Shown: one piece after another, positions 15,780 to 23,544 of the stretch
Layout of the letters: every line of letters starts with the position of its first letter
Position numbering within the stretch: the stretch's first letter is position 1
NCBI RefSeq assembly: GCF_018881505.1
Contig: NZ_JACVQC010000001.1
Span: 789,927-853,926, forward strand
DNA length: 64,000 nt
Source: Polynucleobacter sp. UK-Mo-2m-Kol15
Lineage (GTDB): Bacteria; Pseudomonadota; Gammaproteobacteria; Burkholderiales; Burkholderiaceae
Direction: 5' to 3'
Notes under the pieces: model-generated
Databases searched by the model: none
Seen by the model: the letters and a program-made list of their open reading frames with translations, nothing else
Told to the model about the DNA's origin: nothing
Translations under genes and position numbers: made by a program

Positions 15780-16049
15780 ATGACAACGCGCTTACCCCAA
15801 TTACTATCAGAAGCTGATCTCTCGAGGTTAATTGAGATGGCTTGGGAGGATCGCACTCCTTTTGATGCCATTGAAGCTAGCTTTGGCTACTCCGAGCCCC
15901 AGGTAAAAGCATTAATGAGAAAAAATCTCAAACGTAACTCTTTTGAGTTGTGGCGTAAACGAGTAACGGGCAGAGCAACCAAACATCTTGCCCTACGAAG
16001 TAAGTTGGTGACTCGCGCATACTGCGCAACTCAATACAAGCAAAAATAA
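15780..16049 (+). CDS. TIGR03643 family small protein
   Basis: 89 aa from ATG 15780 (a TTG directly before it is less likely). The text LIEMAWEDRTPFDAIE, FGYSEPQVKALMRKNL and SFELWRKRVTGRATKH matches the small TIGR03643 family, a DNA-binding-like helical protein of unknown function that tends to sit near photolyase genes. Basic, with a possible helix-turn-helix between 15 and 50 (inference). It starts about 62 bases from the divergent SDR start and leads the + strand set TIGR03643, DCC, chalcone-isomerase-like, DUF3833, Fe-S photolyase. Confidence 0.85.
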   Translation: MTTRLPQLLSEADLSRLIEMAWEDRTPFDAIEASFGYSEPQVKALMRKNLKRNSFELWRKRVTGRATKHLALRSKLVTRAYCATQYKQK

Positions 16050-16054
16050 GCGCC

Positions 16055-16441
16055 ATGAAAAAGCTAACTATGTTCTATGATGGCCTTTGTCCTCTGTGTC
16101 AGGCAGAAATTCAATTTCTATCTGGGCGTAATCAAGCGGGACTATTGAGTTTTATCGATATTAATTCAGATCATTATCTTCCTGATCGTGTGGGTGTATC
16201 CTGCAATCAAGCTCTTGCATCTATGTATGCACAATATGATGATGGCAAGCTGATTCAGGGAGTTGAGGTGTTTTCGGCCGCCTATAGTCGCGCAAATCTT
16301 CCTAAGCTCGCATGGCTTTTTTCTAGGCCGGCACTGATGCCTCTTTGGAGTGTAGGCTATCGATTTTTTGCAAAGCATCGCCATACTATTTCAGCGCTAT
16401 TAGGCCCCTTGGCTCTGCGACTAGTGAATAAAAGAGCGTGA
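16055..16441 (+). CDS. DCC-family thiol-disulfide oxidoreductase-like (DUF393)
   Basis: 128 aa. The family-defining start FYDGLCPLCQAEI carries the C-x2-C pair (Asp-Gly-x-Cys-x-x-Cys). The centre has a helix ending FSAAY and the C terminus is the usual hydrophobic pair of helices. DCC proteins are predicted thioredoxin-like oxidoreductases with no defined substrate. It starts 5 bases after the TIGR03643 stop and ends 4 bases before the next start, so it is translated within the operon. Confidence 0.88.
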   Translation: MKKLTMFYDGLCPLCQAEIQFLSGRNQAGLLSFIDINSDHYLPDRVGVSCNQALASMYAQYDDGKLIQGVEVFSAAYSRANLPKLAWLFSRPALMPLWSVGYRFFAKHRHTISALLGPLALRLVNKRA

Positions 16442-16445
16442 AGAA

Positions 16446-16994
16446 ATGAAGCTGATTTACTCACTTGCAATCACTCTCATTCTGAGTTCGATTACTCCAA
16501 TTGGTTTGGCTAAGGAGCCTCCTCATATCAAAAGCATGATGGGTCAAGTCCAACTGCAAGGCTTGGGTAGATTAAATTTTTGGGGATTCCATGTATACGA
16601 TGCCAGTCTTTACCGTGGAAGCGCTAAAGATTCTCAAGAGTTTGCCCTTGAGTTGAAATATCAGCGATCATTCTCTGGTGAAGCAATTGCTAGCCGCACT
16701 GCTCAAGAAATGAAAAATTTAGGGGTAGCTGATCCACAAGCAGCATTTTGGGGTAAAGAGCTTGCAAGCATCCTCCCCAATGTTGAGCCTGGTCAGACTA
16801 TTGCTGCTGTCTATATTCCCAGGCAGGGAACCAGTTTCTTTTTCGAAGGCAAAAAAATATCCCAAATTCAGGGCGCTGATTTTGCAAAAGCCTTTTTTGG
16901 TATTTGGTTAGATTCAAAAACGAGTGCGCCCAAACTCAGAGCAGAACTATTGGGACAAGACTGTCCGCCACCGCTTATTTCAGGAGCATGTTAA
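16446..16994 (+). CDS. Exported chalcone-isomerase-like protein
   Basis: 182 aa with a signal peptide (about 1-22, ending GLAK). The fold marks are LQGLGRLNFWGFHVYDASLY in the first strand region, the YQRSFSGEAIASRT segment and the end FAKAFFGIWLD. Bacterial members of this group (often named chalcone isomerase family) are periplasmic and are thought to bind fatty acids or lipids rather than flavonoids; plant catalytic residues cannot be assumed. It abuts the DUF3833 lipoprotein (stop 16994, start 16995), suggesting the two act together in the envelope. Confidence 0.85.
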   Translation: MKLIYSLAITLILSSITPIGLAKEPPHIKSMMGQVQLQGLGRLNFWGFHVYDASLYRGSAKDSQEFALELKYQRSFSGEAIASRTAQEMKNLGVADPQAAFWGKELASILPNVEPGQTIAAVYIPRQGTSFFFEGKKISQIQGADFAKAFFGIWLDSKTSAPKLRAELLGQDCPPPLISGAC

Positions 16995-17549
16995 ATGCGT
17001 AGAGCTTATATCACTGCAAAGTACATCGTCTTAGGTTTAGTAGTCGCAAGTCTATTTGCTTGCTCATCACCATTGGTAACGCAGTACGCCAATGAAAAAC
17101 CCAATCTAGATCTCAGCGAATACTTCAATGGCACGATAGATGCTTACGGAATCTTTACTGACCGAAGTGGCGAGGTTAAAAAACGATTTACTGTACTGTT
17201 GGTTGCGCAGTGGAAAGTTGTTGACGGTAAAAAAGTGGGAACTCTTGATGAAAGTTTTGAATATTCTGATGGTACTAAGCAAAAGCGTATTTGGACTTTG
17301 ACAGAAACTGCCCCTGGTAAATATATTGGCAGGGCAGATGATGTTGTGGGTGATGCGCTAGGTGAATCAGCGGGCAATGCCCTTAATTGGGCTTATACCT
17401 TGGCCTTGCCTGTAGATGGCACGATCTATCATGTGCAATTTAATGATTGGATGTATTTGGTTACCTCTAAAGTCATGCTCAATAAAGCCAAGATGAGCAA
17501 GTTTGGGATTGACTTGGGCGAGGTAACCTTAAGTTTTTATAAGCGCTAA
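16995..17549 (+). CDS. DUF3833 lipoprotein
   Basis: 184 aa. The lipobox LFAC-SS (Cys near 23) marks a lipoprotein. The mature domain contains LDLSEYFNGTIDAYGIF, RFTVLL and the GKYIGRADDVVGDALGES block, then NWAYTLALPV and FNDWMYL, as in DUF3833. A beta-rich lipocalin-like structure is plausible. Function is unknown; the family is repeatedly found in light-response or photolyase clusters with chalcone-isomerase-like and SDR genes. Its ATG starts directly after the upstream stop. Confidence 0.87.
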   Translation: MRRAYITAKYIVLGLVVASLFACSSPLVTQYANEKPNLDLSEYFNGTIDAYGIFTDRSGEVKKRFTVLLVAQWKVVDGKKVGTLDESFEYSDGTKQKRIWTLTETAPGKYIGRADDVVGDALGESAGNALNWAYTLALPVDGTIYHVQFNDWMYLVTSKVMLNKAKMSKFGIDLGEVTLSFYKR

Positions 17550-17599
17550 TGGTTGATACATCGTTTGCCTCTATTCATTGATCAACAGGGTTGAATGGT

Positions 17600-19126
17600 T
17601 TGAAAAAGCTCATACTGATTTTAGGTGATCAGCTGGATGTGGATAGTGTCGCTTTAAGAGGTATCAATCCTAAGACGGATGAAGTTTTGATGGTGGAGTC
17701 TGTCAATGAGGCAAAACATGTTTGGTCTCACAAGGCTCGGATTGCTTTATTTTTATCAGCAATGCGTCACTTTGCGGAATATCTCAAGAGTCAGGGATTC
17801 TCCTTAACTTATATTGAACGATCTCCTTTCACGATTGTTGAGGAACTGAGAAGCAAAATCATTAGCGGAAAATTTGCTCACCTGGTTTGTGTAGAGCCAG
17901 GAGAGTGGCGCCTGAAGCAATCGATTGAGGCTCTCGCTCTAGAGCTCAATATTACTTTGGAGGTACTGCAGGATCAGCATTTTTATTGCAATCATGAAGA
18001 ATTTAAAGGATGGGTTGCCAATAAAAAAGAGCTGCGATTAGAGTACTTCTATAGGCTCATGCGTAAAACTCACGGGATCCTGGTTGACCAGGACGGCAAC
18101 CCTGAAGGTGGGCAATGGAACTTCGATCGAGATAATCGCAAGCCCTTTCCAAAGAAGGGTCCTGGTTTAATTCCTCCTCCTGAATTATTTGAACCGGATC
18201 TGCTTACTAAGGCGGTATTAGCCGAGGTGCAAGAGCATTACTCAGATCATCCTGGATCGTTGGAGCATTTTCAGTGGCCAGTAACTCGCCAGCAAGCACT
18301 TCTAGCTCTTGAAGGATTTATCGAGTACCGCTTAGCGACTTTCGGAATCTATGAAGATGCGATGTGGACCGATACCCCTTTTGGTTGGCACTCATTGCTA
18401 TCGAGCTCATTGAACCTGAAGTTGCTTAATCCTCGAGAGGTCATTGATGCCGTTTTAGTCGCATGGAAAAAGCATGACTTGGAGCTAGCAACTGTAGAAG
18501 GATTCATTCGTCAGATCTTGGGTTGGCGAGAATTCGTACGAGGAATGTACTACCTCGATATGCCACAAATGGCGCTCGATAATTTTTATGATCATCAGAA
18601 TGCATTACCTGCTTGGTATTGGACTGGTGAAACAAAGATGAAATGCATGCAAGAGGCGATCGGGCAAACGTTGCAGTATGGCTATGCTCATCACATTCAG
18701 CGGTTGATGGTTACTGGTAACTTTGCATTGCTTGCAGAAGTATTGCCCAAAGAGGTTTGTGATTGGTATCTGGCAATTTATGTTGATGCCATTGAGTGGG
18801 TGGAGTTACCCAATACGGCTGGAATGGCCTTATTTGCGAGTGGCGGCCGCTTCACTAGTAAGCCTTATATTGCGAGTGGCGCATACATTAAGCGAATGAG
18901 TAACTATTGTGGTTCTTGTCAATATAAGCCTGATATTCGGTTCGGTGAGGGCGCCTGCCCGATGACCACCCTCTATTGGAACTTCTTAATTAAACACCGC
19001 ACCCAATTCGAGGCGAGCCCACGTACCCGCCTGATGACTGCTAATTTGTCCCGAATTAGTGAGGCTGACCAGCAGGCAATTCAGACTCATGCCAAGGGGC
19101 TACTTGGGGATTTGAACTCCTTGTAA
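17600..19126 (+). CDS. Iron-sulfur bacterial cryptochrome / (6-4) photolyase (PhrB/CryB type)
   Basis: 508 aa from TTG 17600, with AGGG (17587-17590) nine bases upstream; TTG 17591 is adjacent to that SD and less likely. It begins KKLILILGDQLD. The four Fe-S cysteines of the FeS-BCP class are all present with the spacing 88, 3 and 13: Cys349 in MKCM, Cys437 and Cys440 in YCGSC, Cys453 in ACPM. YAHHIQRLMVTGNFAL is the conserved active-site helix with the His used for (6-4) product repair. It binds FAD and probably a lumazine-type antenna and repairs UV (6-4) lesions. Last gene of the + strand photolyase operon. Confidence 0.94.
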   Translation: MKKLILILGDQLDVDSVALRGINPKTDEVLMVESVNEAKHVWSHKARIALFLSAMRHFAEYLKSQGFSLTYIERSPFTIVEELRSKIISGKFAHLVCVEPGEWRLKQSIEALALELNITLEVLQDQHFYCNHEEFKGWVANKKELRLEYFYRLMRKTHGILVDQDGNPEGGQWNFDRDNRKPFPKKGPGLIPPPELFEPDLLTKAVLAEVQEHYSDHPGSLEHFQWPVTRQQALLALEGFIEYRLATFGIYEDAMWTDTPFGWHSLLSSSLNLKLLNPREVIDAVLVAWKKHDLELATVEGFIRQILGWREFVRGMYYLDMPQMALDNFYDHQNALPAWYWTGETKMKCMQEAIGQTLQYGYAHHIQRLMVTGNFALLAEVLPKEVCDWYLAIYVDAIEWVELPNTAGMALFASGGRFTSKPYIASGAYIKRMSNYCGSCQYKPDIRFGEGACPMTTLYWNFLIKHRTQFEASPRTRLMTANLSRISEADQQAIQTHAKGLLGDLNSL

Positions 19127-19143
19127 TATGTCCCCCAGTTTGT

Positions 19144-19163
19144 ATGCGGGAACAACGCATTTT
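19144..19163 (+). terminator. Weak terminator-like hairpin after Fe-S photolyase
   Basis: ATGCG (19144-19148) pairs with CGCAT (19156-19160) around a 7-base loop and is followed by TTT, 18 bases after the photolyase stop. Short stem and short T run, so only tentative. Confidence 0.3.
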
Positions 19164-19212
19164 GTGGATTTGTGTCACACTTTCGCTAAATAAATCAGTA
19201 GGTTAAAAAGTC

Positions 19213-19665
19213 ATGAGAATTGAAGATACCGATCCAGCACGGCATGCGGGCATTGAATATCCCATGGAAGTGGGTGCACCCGTCTTTGCTCCGATCAAGG
19301 TTTTGGAGGAAAAAGACAAGGCAGTGAACGTTGCTCGCCAAAATGCAAAGCTCGAATATGATCGCATCATGGAGCAGGCAGAGGTGTTAATGAAGCAGGC
19401 ACGTTCTCTTCAGGCGCGATTAGACGCCACAGAAATGGTTCACAGTGCTAAATTTAGTTTTAACCCTCTCCATGGCAAAACCTATCACCTGTATTTTGAT
19501 AGTCGCATCGGTATGAATGTGTTGATTCAGAATGGCCCTGATCAGTGGAGTTGTGGAATCCCTGATGCATGGACCTATTCCATGGCAGTCAAAAAGCTTG
19601 GAGATAGCACTTGGGCTGTTGTTGAGGATGAAGAGCCTAGTTCATCAGCCCTTGCAGTAAGATAA
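19213..19665 (+). CDS. DUF2452-like protein
   Basis: 150 aa, no signal. Residues 30-75 are a charged helix (LEEKDKAVNVARQNAK onward, possible coiled coil), followed by a small domain with FNPLHGKTYHLYFD, the dipeptide QW and a final TWAVVEDEEP. This order (helix, F-x-P-x-x-G-x-x-Y-x-L-Y, then W) fits DUF2452, a family also found in eukaryotes, with no known function. It stands alone between the photolyase and a quinone oxidoreductase gene (30 bases). Confidence 0.62.
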   Translation: MRIEDTDPARHAGIEYPMEVGAPVFAPIKVLEEKDKAVNVARQNAKLEYDRIMEQAEVLMKQARSLQARLDATEMVHSAKFSFNPLHGKTYHLYFDSRIGMNVLIQNGPDQWSCGIPDAWTYSMAVKKLGDSTWAVVEDEEPSSSALAVR

Positions 19666-19695
19666 TTTTTCTATAAAAAAATAATAAGGTGACTT

Positions 19696-20676
19696 GTGAC
19701 AACTGCTCGAATTGTTAGTCTTTCAGAACTCGGTGACGCCGATGTAATCCAATTAATTAATAAAGAGCTGCCTGCCCCAGGCAAGGGTGAAGTTCAACTG
19801 TGCCAAACTGCGATTGGCTTTAATTTTATTGATGTATACCAGCGCTCAGGTGTCTACCCATTAGATTTGCCAACAGGCTTAGGTCACGAAGCAGTTGGTG
19901 TGGTTGAAGCGCTTGGTGAGGGCGTTACGCGATTTAAGATTGGAGATCGCGTAATGTATATGAATGCCGGTATCGGTGCTTATGCCAGTGCTCGTAATGT
20001 TGCGGTAGATAAGTTGGTGTCAGTGCCAGATAATGTGTCAGATGAGGTTGCCGCCGCCGTGTTCTTCAAAGCAATGACTGCGCAATACCTGATCCAGAAA
20101 ACGTATAAAGTGAAGTCTGGTGACGTCGTCTTAGTTCATGCCGCTGCTGGTGGTGTTGGTCAAATCTTAGCCGGCTGGGCAAAGTCTCTGGGCGCTTTTG
20201 TTGTAGGCAGCGTAGGGTCTGAAGCGAAGTTTTCTGTTGCAAAGGAAGCGGGATGTGACGCTGTGGTGGATTACTCAAAGCCTGGCTGGGTTGAGGAGTT
20301 TCTCAAAGCAACGGGCGGGCGTAAGGCGAATGTGGTCTATGACTCTGTTGCTAAAACCACATTCTTGGGGTCGCTCGATTGTGCTGCACCATTTGCGACT
20401 GTGGCCTTGTTTGGTGCCGCCTCGGGCCCAGCTCCAGAGATACAGCCTGAGATTCTTAATAAAAAGGGTTGCCTGTTTTTAACTAGACCATCGGTATTCC
20501 CGCATAACGCCACTCCTGAGCTGCTTCAAGAAAACGCCCGCGCAGTATTTGATGCAATCACTCAAGGTCGAGTGAAGGTGAAAATTGCTGCCAAGTTCTC
20601 GCTTGAGCAGGCTGCTGAGGCACATAAGGCGGCCGAAGGAAGGAAAGTGTCAGGCGCGATTGTCATTACGCCCTAG
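19696..20676 (+). CDS. NADPH:quinone oxidoreductase (zeta-crystallin-like)
   Basis: 326 aa from GTG 19696 with AAGGTG upstream. GroES-like domain with GLGHEAVGVVEALGEGV; cofactor domain with HAAAGGVGQILAGWAK, the AAxGGVG loop that binds NADPH in quinone reductases. Zinc ligands are missing, as in Qor. It reduces quinones or enones by NADPH. The full-length MDR family size (about 325) is kept. It stands upstream of the cytochrome c maturation operon but with its own end and a promoter between, so no functional link is implied. Confidence 0.9.
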   Translation: MTTARIVSLSELGDADVIQLINKELPAPGKGEVQLCQTAIGFNFIDVYQRSGVYPLDLPTGLGHEAVGVVEALGEGVTRFKIGDRVMYMNAGIGAYASARNVAVDKLVSVPDNVSDEVAAAVFFKAMTAQYLIQKTYKVKSGDVVLVHAAAGGVGQILAGWAKSLGAFVVGSVGSEAKFSVAKEAGCDAVVDYSKPGWVEEFLKATGGRKANVVYDSVAKTTFLGSLDCAAPFATVALFGAASGPAPEIQPEILNKKGCLFLTRPSVFPHNATPELLQENARAVFDAITQGRVKVKIAAKFSLEQAAEAHKAAEGRKVSGAIVITP

Positions 20677-20703
20677 AACTAGATTCTTAGAATCGGGTTG
20701 TTT

Positions 20704-20733
20704 TTGATGGGTAAGTTGACGACCCTCTATAAT
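20704..20733 (+). promoter_or_regulatory. Probable sigma-70 promoter of the ccm operon
   Basis: TTGATG (20704-20709) and TATAAT (20728-20733) are 18 bases apart. The -10 is a perfect match, the -35 a 4/6 match. It would give a leader of about 110 bases before ccmA. Confidence 0.55.
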
Positions 20734-20825
20734 CCTCTAAGCAATTGAATTAAAAGAGATTTATTCTATAAATACTGTTTTGGGCAGTTTGACAGTCCTG
20801 GGTGGGTCTTGGACAATGCCTGAGG

Positions 20826-20842
20826 TGGTTTGATTCAAGCCA
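20826..20842 (+). repeat. Inverted repeat just upstream of ccmA
   Basis: TGGTTTGA (20826-20833) and TCAAGCCA (20835-20842) can pair (one G-U) around a tiny loop, ending nine bases before the ccmA ATG where no clear SD is visible. It may be an operator or an RNA element that tunes ccmA translation. Confidence 0.3.
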
Positions 20843-20851
20843 TTTCTTCCG

Positions 20852-21499
20852 ATGACAGTTATTAATTTCTCCTTCCCGGCATCTCCAACCACAGCTCTTG
20901 AGGTACGGAGCATCACTTGCGTGCGAGGTGAGCGAGAGCTCTTCTCCGGGGTCGATTTTGAGGTACTTCCCGGGCAGTGCCTACATATTCGCGGTGAGAA
21001 TGGTGTCGGAAAAACGAGTCTATTACGATTACTCACTGGGCTAGCTTCTCCAGAGTCTGGAGAGGTCCTATGGAGTGGCCATTCCATTAAAAAAGATGTG
21101 CAGGAATATCATAGCCAGCTATTATTTTTAGGGCATCGCGATGCGCTGAAAGAAGATCTGAGTGCGATTGAAAATTTGCGTATGTATGCAGCAATCGACG
21201 GCATTACGCTTTCTGAACAAGATGCTTTCGATTCCTTGTGGCGATTTGGTCTAAAGGGTCGCGAGGATCTGCCTGTGAATTGTTTATCGGCTGGTCAAAA
21301 AAAACGTGTCTTAATGGCGCGTATGCTGACGCGGCGTGCACAAATTTGGATTTTGGATGAGCCTTTCAATGCCTTGGATACCCATGCGATAAAGGAGTTG
21401 CAAGGCTTAATTGCAGAACATCTCCAGCACAATGGCTTGGTAGTTCTTACAAGCCATCAGCCTCTAGTTATTCCTGGTTTGCGAGTGTTGGATCTATGA
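20852..21499 (+). CDS. ccmA: Heme exporter ATPase CcmA
   Basis: 215 aa ABC ATPase: Walker A GENGVGKT at 48-55, signature LSAGQ at 145-149, Walker B IWILDEP at 165-171. CcmA works with CcmB and CcmC in System I cytochrome c maturation and drives release of holo-CcmE. It leads a nine-gene operon in the canonical order ccmABCDEFGHI. Its stop overlaps the ccmB start by 4 bases. Short for an ABC ATPase, normal for CcmA. No strong SD precedes ATG 20852. Confidence 0.95.
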   Translation: MTVINFSFPASPTTALEVRSITCVRGERELFSGVDFEVLPGQCLHIRGENGVGKTSLLRLLTGLASPESGEVLWSGHSIKKDVQEYHSQLLFLGHRDALKEDLSAIENLRMYAAIDGITLSEQDAFDSLWRFGLKGREDLPVNCLSAGQKKRVLMARMLTRRAQIWILDEPFNALDTHAIKELQGLIAEHLQHNGLVVLTSHQPLVIPGLRVLDL

Positions 21500-22161
21500 A
21501 CGCCTTTATTACTATCGTTCATCGTGATTTACTATTGGTGATGCGTCGCAAGAGTGAGGTTTTGACTGCATTATTTTTCTTTGTGATTGTGACTAGTCTC
21601 TTTCCCTTGGGAATTGGTGCGGACACTGCTCTGCTGCGAAAGATTGCGCCTGGCGTCATTTGGGTTGCCGCCTTACTTTCTACTTTGCTTGGTTTACAAC
21701 GGATGTTCGCAGCTGATTATGTAGATGGAACCTTAGAGCAATTAGTCTTATCCCCGAATTCATTTACGGTATTGGTATTTGGAAAGATTGTTGCTCATTG
21801 GTTGGTTTGCGGACTACCTTTGGTCTTATTGGCACCTATGATTGGTATTCAATTTGATTTGGATGTTCAGTCTTTGAAGGTTCTGATGGTAGCCTTGTTA
21901 ATGGGAACCCCTGTTTTATCTTTGTTGGGTTCAATTGGGGCGGCTTTAACCTTGGGGGTTAGGGGTGGTAGCGTCCTAGTAAGTCTTCTGATTTTGCCGC
22001 TTTACATTCCCGTATTGATTTTTGGTGCTGGGGCCGTGTATGCCAGTAGTGTAGGGCTTGATATTGGGGGGCATTTTTCATTATTGGGCGCGTTATTGGT
22101 TTTGGCATTAGCATTTATACCTTGGGTTAGTGCCAATGCAGTAAAGATTGCTATCGAATGA
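21496..22161 (+). CDS. ccmB: Heme exporter membrane protein CcmB
   Basis: 221 aa with six hydrophobic helices, the usual CcmB length and topology. Starts FITIVHRDLLLVMRRKSE, a typical CcmB opening, and contains the YVDGTLEQLVLSP loop. It is the permease-like subunit of the CcmABCD complex in the inner membrane that releases heme-loaded CcmE. ATG overlaps ccmA by 4 bases and its stop overlaps ccmC by 4 bases, so translation is coupled through the series. Confidence 0.95.
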   Translation: MNAFITIVHRDLLLVMRRKSEVLTALFFFVIVTSLFPLGIGADTALLRKIAPGVIWVAALLSTLLGLQRMFAADYVDGTLEQLVLSPNSFTVLVFGKIVAHWLVCGLPLVLLAPMIGIQFDLDVQSLKVLMVALLMGTPVLSLLGSIGAALTLGVRGGSVLVSLLILPLYIPVLIFGAGAVYASSVGLDIGGHFSLLGALLVLALAFIPWVSANAVKIAIE

Positions 22162-22928
22162 GTAATGTAAATAATCCATCCTCTAGTCGTGTCATGAACT
22201 GGTTCAAATTCTCGAGCCCGAGCACCTTTTATCCACTTGCTGGAAAAATGATTCCCTGGTTTTGGGCGCTGACCATTATTTTTGGCCTAGCTGGTTTGTG
22301 GATCAGTTTTTTTGTAGCGCCAGTAGATGCAGTTCAGGGTCAGGGTTACCGTATTATTTTTGTTCATGTACCTGCATCTTGGATGTCGATGTTCATCTAT
22401 TTAGTGATGGCGGCTTGGGCGGGAATGGGATTGATTTTTAATTCTCGTCTATCTGCCATGATGGCTCAGGCATTGGCTCCAATCGGAGCTTGGATGGCTT
22501 TTCTATCTTTATGGACGGGTGCTTTTTGGGGTAAGCCTATGTGGGGCGCCTGGTGGGTGTGGGATGCCCGCTTAACATCTGAATTAATTCTACTCTTTTT
22601 ATATCTCGGATTTATCGCATTGAAAGCATCGATTGATAATACCCGCCGAGCCGATAAAGCGGGGGCAATATTAGCTCTTGTCGGCGTTGTGAATGTGCCC
22701 ATTATTTATTTTTCAGTGAAGTGGTGGAACACTTTGCATCAAGGCGCTTCCGTCTCATTAACTAAGGCTCCGGCGATGGCTCAGACAATGCTTTGGGGTA
22801 TGTTGTTAATGGCTTTATGCTTTTGGATGTACTCAATCGCAGTAGGGTTAATGCGTGTGCGCGCCATCATTTTGGAGCGTGAGGCCCATACTGATTGGGT
22901 TAAGCAATTAAACGAGGTAAAGCGTTAA
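22158..22928 (+). CDS. ccmC: Heme delivery protein CcmC
   Basis: 256 aa, six membrane helices. The tryptophan-rich periplasmic heme-handling motif appears as GAWWVWDARLTSE, and conserved His residues flank it (HVPASWMS before and NTLHQGAS after), the usual axial ligands. CcmC transfers heme onto CcmE at the outer face of the inner membrane. It overlaps ccmB by 4 bases and shares one base with ccmD. Confidence 0.95.
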   Translation: MSNVNNPSSSRVMNWFKFSSPSTFYPLAGKMIPWFWALTIIFGLAGLWISFFVAPVDAVQGQGYRIIFVHVPASWMSMFIYLVMAAWAGMGLIFNSRLSAMMAQALAPIGAWMAFLSLWTGAFWGKPMWGAWWVWDARLTSELILLFLYLGFIALKASIDNTRRADKAGAILALVGVVNVPIIYFSVKWWNTLHQGASVSLTKAPAMAQTMLWGMLLMALCFWMYSIAVGLMRVRAIILEREAHTDWVKQLNEVKR

Positions 22929-23116
22929 TGTGGAATAGTTCAGCTGAATTTTTTGCTATGGGGGGTTACGCTCTCTATGTATGGTGTAGCTTTGGTATTT
23001 GCGCTTTGGTACTCTTGTTAGAACCTATCGCCGTTCGCGCTCGTCATCAGTCGATTGTTCGCAGACTTCAACGTGAAGTGATGGCTGAACAGTTTGATAA
23101 AAAGGATGGTAAGTGA
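22928..23116 (+). CDS. ccmD: Heme exporter small subunit CcmD
   Basis: 62 aa with one membrane helix (about 11-33: [17 protein letters not shown]) and a basic cytoplasmic tail rich in Arg ([10 protein letters not shown]). CcmD stabilises CcmE with CcmC. Its position between ccmC and ccmE and the single helix with the GGYALYVW text identify it. The stop TGA overlaps the GTG start of ccmE. Confidence 0.92.
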   Translation: MWNSSAEFFAMGGYALYVWCSFGICALVLLLEPIAVRARHQSIVRRLQREVMAEQFDKKDGK

Positions 23117-23544
23117 AACCAAGACACAAACGGGCCGCGATTATTGTCGGTGCACTCATTGCAATTTCTATCGCAGTAGTATTGATTTTGAACGCGCTAA
23201 ACAGCAACATTGCTTTGTATGTCACCCCAAGTGAAGTTGCTGCTGGCAAGTCTCCAGCTGGCCAGGTTTTTCGAATTGGCGGTATGGTGAAGGAGGGATC
23301 GGTTAAGAGAGATGGTTTAACAGTGAACTTTGTGATTACCGATATGGCGAAAGATATCCCTGTTGCGTATACCGGCATTCTTCCAGATTTATTTAAAGAA
23401 GGTAAGGGTGCCGTCATTCAGGGGCGCCTTAATCCAGATGGGCAATTTATCGCAAGCGAGGTGTTGGCTAAGCATGACGAAAACTATATGCCTCCTGAGG
23501 CAAAGCATGCTTTAGAGCAAGCTCAAAAAAATGGAAGTAAATAA
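23113..23544 (+). CDS. ccmE: Periplasmic heme chaperone CcmE
   Basis: 143 aa from GTG 23113, which overlaps the ccmD stop. One N-terminal anchor helix (10-29) and a beta-barrel OB-fold in the periplasm. The covalent heme-binding motif HxxxY is His121-Asp-Glu-Asn-Tyr125 in [12 protein letters not shown]. It receives heme from CcmC and passes it to CcmF. Full length; overlaps ccmF by one base. Confidence 0.95.
   Translation: MKPRHKRAAIIVGALIAISIAVVLILNALNSNIALYVTPSEVAAGKSPAGQVFRIGGMVKEGSVKRDGLTVNFVITDMAKDIPVAYTGILPDLFKEGKGAVIQGRLNPDGQFIASEVLAKHDENYMPPEAKHALEQAQKNGSK

Noticed and set aside
15718..15786. TTG start 15786 for the SDR
   Set aside because: It would overlap the divergent TIGR03643 start and precede the Rossmann strand by an unusual 23 residues.
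10168..20694. Similar 13-base palindromes after two genes (10168-10180 and 20682-20694, pattern GA-Y-TCTTAGA-R-TC)
   Set aside because: The stems have one-base loops and no T run at the first site; two copies may be chance.
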